A DNA stretch of 64,000 nucleotides from Streptomyces sp. NBC_00683. Its GTDB lineage: Bacteria; Actinomycetota; Actinomycetes; Streptomycetales; Streptomycetaceae. The stretch lies in NCBI RefSeq assembly GCF_036226745.1, contig NZ_CP109013.1, forward strand, positions 5,394,001-5,458,000, given 5' to 3'. The notes beneath the pieces were generated by a model. That model saw only the letters and a list, made by a program, of their open reading frames with translations, did no database searches and was not told the DNA's origin. The position numbers were made by a program, and so were the translations under genes. Below are positions 51,186 through 58,780 of this stretch, in pieces (within the stretch, counting starts at the first letter, position 1; the number at the start of each line of letters is the position of its first letter).

Positions 51186-54100
51186 AGCTGCTCACTTCCT
51201 TCTCGTTCTGGTTCGTTGTGGGCTGACGGTTCTCGTGCCGGTGCCGCCGAAGGGTCCAGGGCGGACGCCAGTCGCCGTGCCACCTCGGCGACGTGCGGCG
51301 GACGCAGCAGGGTGAAGTGGTTGCCCGGGAGGGTCGCCTCCTCGCGGATCCCTCCCCGGGTCAGTGGGGCCCAGGAGGTGCGGGGTTCACGGAGCCGCTC
51401 GCGGGCCCACCACACGGTGAGCGGGGCGTCGACCCCCGAGGGCCGGTGGGCCAGCACCAACTGCTCGTGCTGCTCGGCCAGTTCGGCCTGGAGCAGCAGA
51501 GCCTCGGTGGGCACCGCCGGCAAGCCGCGTTCCTCGGCCCAGGTGATCAACTGCTTCAGCCGTTCCTGCAACGGCAGTCCGCGCAGCCGCTCGCGGAGTG
51601 CGGCCGTCTCCTGAAGGGTCACGGCCAGTCCGGGGAGGGAGTCGGCGAGGGCCACGGCGGGGGCGAGCAGCGGATCGGGGTCGCCGGCCCCGGGGACGGA
51701 CGAGTCGAGCAGGGCGACCAACTCGACGTGTTCACCCGCCGCCTCCAGCACGGCCGTCACCTCGACGGCGAGGGCGCCGCCCATCGACCAGCCCGCGAGG
51801 TGGTACGGCCCGGTGGGCCTGCGGTCACGGACCAGGTCGGCGTACTGGGCGGCCATCGCGGCGAAGGTCTTCGCCTCGGGCTCGCCGGACAGGGCGCGGG
51901 ACCGGACGCCGAGCACCTCCCGCCCTTCCGGCAGCAGCCGTACCAGTTGCCGGTACGCCATGACGTCGCCGCCCGCCGGATGCAGCAGGAAGAGCGGCGC
52001 CGGCGTGACGGGGGCCCGCAGCGGGAGGACCTGGGCGTGCGCCGACCCGACGGATATCAGTTCGGCGAACCGCTCCACGGTGGGCGCCTCGAAGAGGGAG
52101 GTGAGCGGCAGCCGCACCCCGAAGCGGCGGGTCACCGCGGCGACGAGACGGGCCGCGAGGAGCGAGTGGCCGCCGATTTCGAAGAAGTCGTCGTCGAGGC
52201 CGATCGTGGCCGGGTCGCGCCCGAGGAGTTCGGCCCACAGTGCGGCGACGGCCCGCTGGACCGTCGTCCGCGTGGTGCGGACCGCGCCGCCGTGATCGGA
52301 CGGCCTGCCCGGCGCCGGCAGGGCCGCACGGTCGAGCTTGCCGTTGGCGGTGACGGGGAGGGCGTCCAGTGCGACGTACTCGGGCGGCACCATGTGGTCG
52401 GGCAGCGAGCGCGCGAGGAAGGTCCGCAGTTCGTCCCGGCCCGGTGCCCCGCCGGGACCGCCGGCCGCGACGACGTACGCCACGAGCCGGTCTTCCCACG
52501 GGCGCACGGCGGCAGCTCGTACGGACGGGTGGGCGGCCAGCCGGGTCTCGATCTCGCCGAGTTCGACGCGGAATCCGCGCAGCTTCACCTGCCCGTCCGC
52601 CCGGCCGAGGAACTCGATCGCCCCGTCGGGCCGTTGGCGTACGAGGTCCCCGGTGCGGTAGAGCCGCCCGCCCGGTCGGCGCGGGTCGGGGACGAACCGT
52701 TCCGCGGTGAGGGCGTCGCGGTTCCGGTAGCCGGTGGCGAGCTGAACGCCGCCGATGTGCAGTTCGCCGACGATCCCGAGCGGAACCGGGACCAGCCGGT
52801 CGTCGAGAACGTCGAGCGTGGTGTTGGCTACCGGACGGCCGATGGGGACCGGGCCCTCGGCGTCCTGCGGCCCGCATCGCCACGCGGACACGTCCACGGA
52901 CGCCTCGGTGGGGCCGTAGAGGTTGTGCAGTTCGACGCCCGGATGGGGGTTGCGCGCGAAGAACTGCCCGACGAGGTCCGCGGGCAGGGCCTCGCCGCTG
53001 GCGAAGACGCGACGCAGCGGCCCGCCCCGGCCGGAGGCCGGACCGGATGCCGGGTCGGCGAGGAAGACACGCAGCATGGACGGCACGAAGTGGACGGTCG
53101 TCACCGATTCGCGGCGGATCAGCTCGGCCAGATACCCGGGGTCGCGGTGGCCCTCGGGGCGGGCCACCACGAGCCGCGCGCCGGTCGTCAGCGGCCAGAA
53201 GAACTCCCACACGGAGACGTCGAACGTGAACGGGGTCTTCTGGAGCACCGCGTCGGCGGCCGTGAGCCCGTAGGTCTCCTGCATCCACAGCAGCCGGTTG
53301 CAGATGCCCCGGTGGGTGAGCTCGACGCACTTGGGTGTGCCGGTGGAACCCGACGTGTAGATGAGGTAGGCCGCTCGGTCGGGCCCGACCACCGGGTCCG
53401 GGCCCTGCGACTGCCCCGGTACCCCTTCCGGATCCGACGCGGCACCGACCACCCGCAGTACGGGTATGCCGTCCGGGAGGCCGCCCGCCGGCAGCGGCCC
53501 GGCGGTGAGGACGAGGTCGGCGCCGGCGTCCGACAGCATGAACGCCATGCGCTCGGCGGGTGTGGCCGGGTCCACGGGGAGGTAGGCGCCGCCCGCCTTC
53601 AGGACCGCCAGCAGGGAGACGACGAGTTCCGTCGAACGGTCCAGGTGCACCGCCACCGTGGGCCCGGGTCGCGAACCACCGGCCCGCGACGCGTCCTGGG
53701 CCCCCCGGATGCGCCGGGCCAGGCGGTCGGCCGCCGCGTCCAGCTCGGCGTAGGTGAGGGTACTGCCCTCGAACACGACCGCCGGAGCGTCGGGGGTGCG
53801 GCGCGCCTGCTGCTCGACCCGGACGTGCAGGGGGGTGTCGAGGTCGTAGGGCCGTGCGGTGTCGTTGTACGAGTCGAGCAGCCGCACCTCCTCGTCGGAC
53901 AGCATCGTCGGGGCGGCCACCGGATCGTCGGGGCTCTCCAGCAGGGCGTCGAGCAGCGCGAGGTAGTGACCGGTGGTGCGCTCCCGCTCGGTCTCGCCGA
54001 AGCAGGCGGTGTTGAAGTCGAAGTCGAGTACGAACCGGGGCGGGGCGGCGGCGTCCGTGCGCAGTTCACGGACCTGGAGGGTGAGGCGGTCCGGTGAGTG

Positions 54101-56689
54101 ACCTGTGTCGACGAGGTCGAACCCGGCCGGGGAGCCGAAGCCTTCGAAGACGGCGTTCTGGTAGTTGAGGTAGACGTCGTAGAGGCGTGCGCCGCCGCGG
54201 TGCCGGGGTACGTGGTCCTGGTGGCGGGCGGCGTCGAGGAAGGAGCGCTGGACCTCCCGGGCGAGCAGCCGGAACGTGGTGTCACCGCCGATCCGCAACT
54301 GGAGCGGCAGCACGTTCATGAACAGGCCCACCGTGGAACGGAATTCGGGCGTGCGACTGGCGAACGGCGTCCCGACACGCAGGTGTTCGCCGCCCCCGAC
54401 GCGGTGAAGATAGGCGAAGAGCGCCGTCCCGAACGCGGTGGCGGGCGACGCGTACCCCTCCTGCCGGGCGAACTCCGTGATGCGGGTGCTGCGTCCGGCA
54501 CCGAGGTCGACGCTCAGGCGTGCGGTCCGGGTGGTGCCGGCAGCGGTGTCCTCCCGGCCGTGGAAGGCGAGTCGTTCGACCGGCCGGTCCAGGGCCCCGC
54601 GCCAGTGGCGTTCGGCCCGGAGGCGGCGCTCCGAGCCCCGCAGCGAGCGCTCGTGGTCGACGTACGCCTGGAACGGCGGCAGGGGCTCGGCCTCGTCGAG
54701 TCGCCCTTCCCGGTCCAGGTCGTAGTACGTGGACAGGGTGCGCAGGATCAGCGCCATGGACCAGGCGTCGCAGACCAGGTGGTCCACGTTGAGGTACCAG
54801 GCGCAGTCGGTGGCGCCGAGCCGGAGCAGGGCGGAGTCGAAGACCGCCCGGGCGGGGTCGAGTCCGCCCTCCGAACGCCTGCGCGCCCAGCTCATGGCCG
54901 CGGCACGGGGGTCGGGCTCGTCGGTCAGATCCACCAGGTCCACCGGGGCGGCCGCCGTCTCGCTCACCCGTCGTACCGGGACACCGTCGATCTCGTGGAA
55001 GGTGCTGCGCAGCGCGTCGCTGTTGTCCACCAGCTTCTGGAAGGCACGCTGCAACCGCTCGTGGTCGAGCGGCCCGGCGAGGGTGAAGAGCGCGGTGACG
55101 TTCTCGTAGTAGAGACGCACGTCACCGGAGGTCTTCTTGCCGAAGTACAGAGCCAGTTGGCTGTCCGTCAGGTTGGTCTCCGGGGGCGGCGCGTCCGCCT
55201 GTTCCGGGGCGTCGGCCGTGGCGGACGACTGCGGGGACCGGACCGCCCGGCGGACGACCCCCTGGAACTCCTCGGCCCACGCGGCGACCGTCGCGGCGTC
55301 GAAGAGGTCGGTGCGGTATTCGAGGCAGCCGAGCAGTTCGCCGTCCTGCTCGCGCAGATGGAGGCTGAGGTCGAGGGGCGAGACCCCCAGGTGGAAGTCG
55401 TCGGGCGCGGCCGGGGTGAAGGTCAGCCCGCCCGCCCGGAGCCCGTCGGCGACGGCTGGCTGGAGGGAGAAAGCTGTCTGCCGCAGTACGGTCCGCCCGG
55501 CAGGCCTGGGCGGACCGACCTCGCGCACGATGTCCCCGAAGGGGATGTCATGGGTCAGCGCCCCGCTCAGCACCTCACCGGCGTGCCGGGCCGCCGTGGC
55601 GAACGTCATGCCCGGCCGCAGTCGTACCCGCAGCGGCAACGTGTTCACGTGGAAGCCGATGAGCCGCCCCTCGTCCGCGCCGCGGCGCTCGTCCACGGGG
55701 GCGCCGATCACGAAGTCCCGCCCGCCCGTGATGCGGTGCAGCGTCGCGGCGTAGGCGGCGAGCAGGAACCCGTAGGCGGTGGAGCGGTCCCGGCCGGCGG
55801 CCGCGCGCAGCTCGTCGTGGAGGGCGGCGGGGATACGGAAGCCGTGCCGGGCACCCGCGACCGTCTCCCGGGCCTGTCGCGGACGGTCGGTGGGGAGGTC
55901 GAGGACCGGGAGGCCGTCGGCGAGCTCCGCACGCCAGTACGCGGCCGAGCGGTCGTACCCCGCTGCGCGGTCCCCCTGGGGGCGGGGCGCCGCTGCGCGT
56001 GGCGGCGGCGGCAGCGGGGAGGGGCGTCCCTCGCTCAGAGCGTCGTGGAGCGCGGCCAGTTCCTCGGCGAAGACGCCCACCGACCAGCCGTCGCAGACCA
56101 GGTGGTGCGCGACCACCGTCAGCACATGCTGTTCGGCGGTGCAGCGGTAGAGCCCGAACCGGACGAGCGGCGGCCGCTCCAGGTCGAAGGGGCGGGTGCC
56201 CTCCTCCCGGTGCAGCTCCCGTGCCCGCCGCTCACGCTCCTCCGGTTCCAGCTCGCCGAGGTCCACGAACACCGGCTCGACGGCCGCGGGCTCCACGACG
56301 TGCGGCACCGGCCGGCCCTCGTGCTCGCGGAAACCCGTGCGCAGCGCCGGATGGCGTGCGGTGATCTCCGTCAGCGCGGCGCTCAGTGTCCCGGTGTCGA
56401 GCGGCCCCGTCAGACGGAACGCGGCGGAGAGGTGGTGAGCCGGGCTCGCGGGGTCGAGCCGCTGGAGCAGCCACAGCCGCTCCTGGGCGTCGGAGGCGGC
56501 GCCGGACCCGGCGGGCACCGGTGCCGGACCGGCGGAAGGCGATGCCGGACCGGCGGCATCCGGTGACGCTGCCGCGGGTCCCGGGACGTCCGACGCCGCC
56601 GGCGCGCCGGGCTCCTGCCGCAGCCGGGCCATGAGCCGGGCCCGCTCCGCTTCGGGTAATGCCGCCAGCCGGCCCAGGAGGTCGCTCAC
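51182..56689 (-). CDS. NRPS: C-C-A(Ser)-T-TE
   Basis: An 1835-residue synthetase. A short helical N-terminus (SDLLGRLAALPEAERARLMARL), then condensation domain 1 (about 65-490; HHLVCDG near 195), condensation domain 2 (about 495-930; motif DHLVCDA near 633, first His and last Gly replaced), adenylation domain (about 935-1440; YTSGSTGTPK, GELHIGG, YRTGDL, KLRGFRVE), thiolation domain (GGHSLL, about 1507) and thioesterase (GWSMGG, Ser about 1634). The ten specificity positions read DVWHFSLVDK, the serine code of EntF. Two condensation domains but one A domain means one partner arrives on a separate carrier, fitting the free carrier and the FAAL-ACP encoded upstream. GTG 56689 overlaps the ligase stop. 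Confidence 0.94.
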   Translation of the reverse strand: MSDLLGRLAALPEAERARLMARLRQEPGAPAASDVPGPAAASPDAAGPASPSAGPAPVPAGSGAASDAQERLWLLQRLDPASPAHHLSAAFRLTGPLDTGTLSAALTEITARHPALRTGFREHEGRPVPHVVEPAAVEPVFVDLGELEPEERERRARELHREEGTRPFDLERPPLVRFGLYRCTAEQHVLTVVAHHLVCDGWSVGVFAEELAALHDALSEGRPSPLPPPPRAAAPRPQGDRAAGYDRSAAYWRAELADGLPVLDLPTDRPRQARETVAGARHGFRIPAALHDELRAAAGRDRSTAYGFLLAAYAATLHRITGGRDFVIGAPVDERRGADEGRLIGFHVNTLPLRVRLRPGMTFATAARHAGEVLSGALTHDIPFGDIVREVGPPRPAGRTVLRQTAFSLQPAVADGLRAGGLTFTPAAPDDFHLGVSPLDLSLHLREQDGELLGCLEYRTDLFDAATVAAWAEEFQGVVRRAVRSPQSSATADAPEQADAPPPETNLTDSQLALYFGKKTSGDVRLYYENVTALFTLAGPLDHERLQRAFQKLVDNSDALRSTFHEIDGVPVRRVSETAAAPVDLVDLTDEPDPRAAAMSWARRRSEGGLDPARAVFDSALLRLGATDCAWYLNVDHLVCDAWSMALILRTLSTYYDLDREGRLDEAEPLPPFQAYVDHERSLRGSERRLRAERHWRGALDRPVERLAFHGREDTAAGTTRTARLSVDLGAGRSTRITEFARQEGYASPATAFGTALFAYLHRVGGGEHLRVGTPFASRTPEFRSTVGLFMNVLPLQLRIGGDTTFRLLAREVQRSFLDAARHQDHVPRHRGGARLYDVYLNYQNAVFEGFGSPAGFDLVDTGHSPDRLTLQVRELRTDAAAPPRFVLDFDFNTACFGETERERTTGHYLALLDALLESPDDPVAAPTMLSDEEVRLLDSYNDTARPYDLDTPLHVRVEQQARRTPDAPAVVFEGSTLTYAELDAAADRLARRIRGAQDASRAGGSRPGPTVAVHLDRSTELVVSLLAVLKAGGAYLPVDPATPAERMAFMLSDAGADLVLTAGPLPAGGLPDGIPVLRVVGAASDPEGVPGQSQGPDPVVGPDRAAYLIYTSGSTGTPKCVELTHRGICNRLLWMQETYGLTAADAVLQKTPFTFDVSVWEFFWPLTTGARLVVARPEGHRDPGYLAELIRRESVTTVHFVPSMLRVFLADPASGPASGRGGPLRRVFASGEALPADLVGQFFARNPHPGVELHNLYGPTEASVDVSAWRCGPQDAEGPVPIGRPVANTTLDVLDDRLVPVPLGIVGELHIGGVQLATGYRNRDALTAERFVPDPRRPGGRLYRTGDLVRQRPDGAIEFLGRADGQVKLRGFRVELGEIETRLAAHPSVRAAAVRPWEDRLVAYVVAAGGPGGAPGRDELRTFLARSLPDHMVPPEYVALDALPVTANGKLDRAALPAPGRPSDHGGAVRTTRTTVQRAVAALWAELLGRDPATIGLDDDFFEIGGHSLLAARLVAAVTRRFGVRLPLTSLFEAPTVERFAELISVGSAHAQVLPLRAPVTPAPLFLLHPAGGDVMAYRQLVRLLPEGREVLGVRSRALSGEPEAKTFAAMAAQYADLVRDRRPTGPYHLAGWSMGGALAVEVTAVLEAAGEHVELVALLDSSVPGAGDPDPLLAPAVALADSLPGLAVTLQETAALRERLRGLPLQERLKQLITWAEERGLPAVPTEALLLQAELAEQHEQLVLAHRPSGVDAPLTVWWARERLREPRTSWAPLTRGGIREEATLPGNHFTLLRPPHVAEVARRLASALDPSAAPAREPSAHNEPEREGSEQL

Positions 56690-57525
56690 GAAGCGGCCTC
56701 CGCGACCCGTTCGAGGATGTCGTCGATGTTCGAGTGGGTCTCCAGGAGTGCCGCGATCCACCGTTCCAGGCCGAAGGCGACGCAGCCGGTGTAGGCGGGC
56801 CCCCCGTCGGCGAGGGAGATGTCGCAGCGCTCCCCGAAGAAGTTGCGGTGGAAGTTCAGGGAGCCGATGGCCAGGGTGGAGCCGTGCACGAACTCCTCCT
56901 TCACCGGGAAGAGCTGGGCCAGCAGCGCGCGCCCGCCGTCCTTCTCGAAGAAGGGGTCCGAGGCCGCCTCGACCGTCAGCCCGAGGCCGAGGCAGGCCGC
57001 GAACTCGACCACCTTCGTACGGAACGCGGCCAGGTGTTCCAGGACCGCCTCACGGGGGCCCAGGCAGACGATCTCCCGCATGGTGAAGCCCCGCAGCCGG
57101 CGCAGCCCGTCGTAGTAGTCCTCGTTGCGGAAGCACTTGGCGACGGTGGTCACGAACCGGGGGCCGGTGAGGCTGCTGGAGCGGTGATGGAGGTAGACGT
57201 TGTAACAGGCCGCGGACACCAGCCCGTACTCACTCGGTCCAAGACGGTCCGCCGCGACCGCCAGGCCGTCCGCCACGGCCCCGCCCGTCGGTCCCCCTTC
57301 GGCAGGGAGCCTCAACGGGGCGGTCATCAGGGCGAGTTGTGGAAAGTTGTCGAAGTAGTCGATGGATTCCAGGTCGGCGGCGCCGATCACGGTCGGGAAG
57401 AGCATCGGGGCGGCGCCGGCCTCCCGCGCCCACGTGCGGAAGTGTCCGTCCAGCAGGTCCATGAGGCGGACGAGCTCCGGCCCGAGAGTGACGAGTCCGC
57501 CGCGCGCCGTGTAGAGGTCGCTCAT
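56686..57525 (-). CDS. Amino acid:[carrier protein] ligase (class II seryl-tRNA synthetase-like)
   Basis: A 279-residue catalytic-core-only class II synthetase homologue without tRNA-binding domain. Motif 2 is FRNEDYYDG (Arg133, Glu135) and motif 3 GLERW (Arg254). The zinc ligands of atypical SerRS-like ligases appear as Cys107, Glu151 (MREIV) and Cys248 (TGCVAFG). Enzymes of this kind load glycine or alanine (rarely others) onto a small carrier protein instead of tRNA. The carrier gene sits directly upstream, overlapping by four bases, which is the characteristic pair. The amino acid chosen here cannot be read off. Confidence 0.88.
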   Translation of the reverse strand: MSDLYTARGGLVTLGPELVRLMDLLDGHFRTWAREAGAAPMLFPTVIGAADLESIDYFDNFPQLALMTAPLRLPAEGGPTGGAVADGLAVAADRLGPSEYGLVSAACYNVYLHHRSSSLTGPRFVTTVAKCFRNEDYYDGLRRLRGFTMREIVCLGPREAVLEHLAAFRTKVVEFAACLGLGLTVEAASDPFFEKDGGRALLAQLFPVKEEFVHGSTLAIGSLNFHRNFFGERCDISLADGGPAYTGCVAFGLERWIAALLETHSNIDDILERVAEAAS

Positions 57526-57779
57526 GGCGCACCGCCGCCGAGGGAGTCCACCAGCACCTTGTCGCGGATGCCGCGCAGGGTCCGGAAGCCGACGACGTTC
57601 TCCGCGGTCAGTTCCAGCTCGTGGCCGGCCACGTCCTCCAGCAGGAAGAGGAGCTGGGGGAAGTCGAGGGAGTCGATGAGCCGGCTGTCGATGAGGTCCT
57701 CGTCCCAGTCGATCGCCGTCACCTCGGGGTTGCGCGCCAGCAGCCAGGCCCGCACGCGTTCGATCTCGGCGTCCGCCAT
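57522..57779 (-). CDS. Free-standing carrier protein for the aa:CP ligase
   Basis: An 85-residue acyl-carrier-type protein. The phosphopantetheine Ser37 lies in LIDSLDF, the pattern of carriers that pair with SerRS-like ligases (preceded by DLIDSRL). It is presumably activated by the PPTase at 49432, loaded with an amino acid by the ligase at 56686, and used either as substrate of the diiron oxygenase or as donor for one NRPS condensation domain. It overlaps the ligase gene by four bases and the oxygenase gene by one. Confidence 0.88.
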   Translation of the reverse strand: MADAEIERVRAWLLARNPEVTAIDWDEDLIDSRLIDSLDFPQLLFLLEDVAGHELELTAENVVGFRTLRGIRDKVLVDSLGGGAP

Positions 57780-58660
57780 CAGGCCGCGCTCCCTTCGAAC
57801 GGGGAGCGGCTGATGATCCCCTGGCTCGTCAGGAACCCGGTGATGCGCTTGAAGAACGTCTCGTGGTAGCCCGTCCGCGCCGGGTCCTTCAGCAGCTCCT
57901 CGCGGAGGGCGAAGGGCTCGGCGATGCCCGCGTCCCGGTACACCGAGGGGTTGTAGAGCGACTGCACGCTCGCGGTGATGTAGCGCCGCAGGTACAGGTC
58001 CAGGCGATCACGCAGTTCCTGGTCGCCGCGCTCGCGCAGCGGCTCGTAGAGCAGACCCACGAGCTTGCGCCCCATGACGATGTGGCGCCACTCGTCGTCG
58101 TGGTGCACCTGGTTCACCTCCCGGATCAGGGGGTGGAGCGTGGCGTCGCGTCCCATCCGGAGATTGAAGTGGTCCACCAGTTCCTCGAAGATGAGGATGC
58201 GGGCGAAGACGAGGAAGTGCGCGACATCGATGTCCTCCTCCGCAACCGTGACGGGGAGCGACTTGTCCGGGTAGATCTTGTCGCCGTAGCGCAGGCAGAA
58301 CTGGGCGAAGAACCACATGTGCCCGTTCTCCTCGCCCAGGAAGCGGTGGAAGAACTCGGACGGCAACTCGAACCCGGGGCTGTGGATGCGCCGGGTCACC
58401 TCGATGAGCAGCTCGCGTATGCCGTGGATGTTCAGGCTGAAGAAGTTGACGGCTTCCCACTTGCTGAGCCTCATGAGCTGTTTCTCGTCCAGCTCCCGCG
58501 CGTAGCGGGTACCGGCCACGCTGAGCAGGTCGGGCGTCATCCACCACTGCTGCTCGGCGAGTTCGTCGACCCATTCGAAGCGCGTGTAAGGGCTGTAGTG
58601 GTGATCGGTCGCGTCGGCGACCAGGTGGTCGAGCGTTTCCACCACGTCTGACGTATCCAT
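57779..58660 (-). CDS. AurF-type diiron N-oxygenase
   Basis: A 293-residue helical protein with the complete ligand set of the AurF/CmlI diiron family: Glu69 (SKWEAVNFF), Glu111-x-x-His114 (EENGHMWFF), Glu160 (IFEELVDHF), and His186-x-x-x-Glu190-x-x-His193 (VHHDDEWRHI). Ligand spacing (42, 46 and 26 residues between groups) is close to AurF. These enzymes oxidise amines to hydroxylamines, nitroso or nitro groups; CP-bound amino acids are possible substrates. Lying between the FAAL gene and the carrier/ligase pair, it may act on the carrier-bound amino acid before condensation. ATG 58660; the stop overlaps the carrier start. Confidence 0.9.
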   Translation of the reverse strand: MDTSDVVETLDHLVADATDHHYSPYTRFEWVDELAEQQWWMTPDLLSVAGTRYARELDEKQLMRLSKWEAVNFFSLNIHGIRELLIEVTRRIHSPGFELPSEFFHRFLGEENGHMWFFAQFCLRYGDKIYPDKSLPVTVAEEDIDVAHFLVFARILIFEELVDHFNLRMGRDATLHPLIREVNQVHHDDEWRHIVMGRKLVGLLYEPLRERGDQELRDRLDLYLRRYITASVQSLYNPSVYRDAGIAEPFALREELLKDPARTGYHETFFKRITGFLTSQGIISRSPFEGSAA

Positions 58661-58780
58661 GGTTTCCCCTGCCGGTTCGGCGTACGTAGGAGAGGTGCGG
58701 AGCGAGCGGGCGGTGCTGCGCGTCGGGGCGGTGTGCGGCCGCCTCCGGGCGGCGGGGGGTCCTGTTCCGGGCGGGACGGT

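Noticed and set aside
51293..54097. 934-codon open frame on the plus strand across the NRPS gene
   Set aside because: It is antisense to the A and C domains, Arg/Gly-rich, and shows no known domain; a shadow produced by high GC.
54098..56566. 822-codon open frame on the plus strand across the NRPS gene
   Set aside because: Also an antisense shadow without domain signature; the minus frame carries all NRPS motifs.
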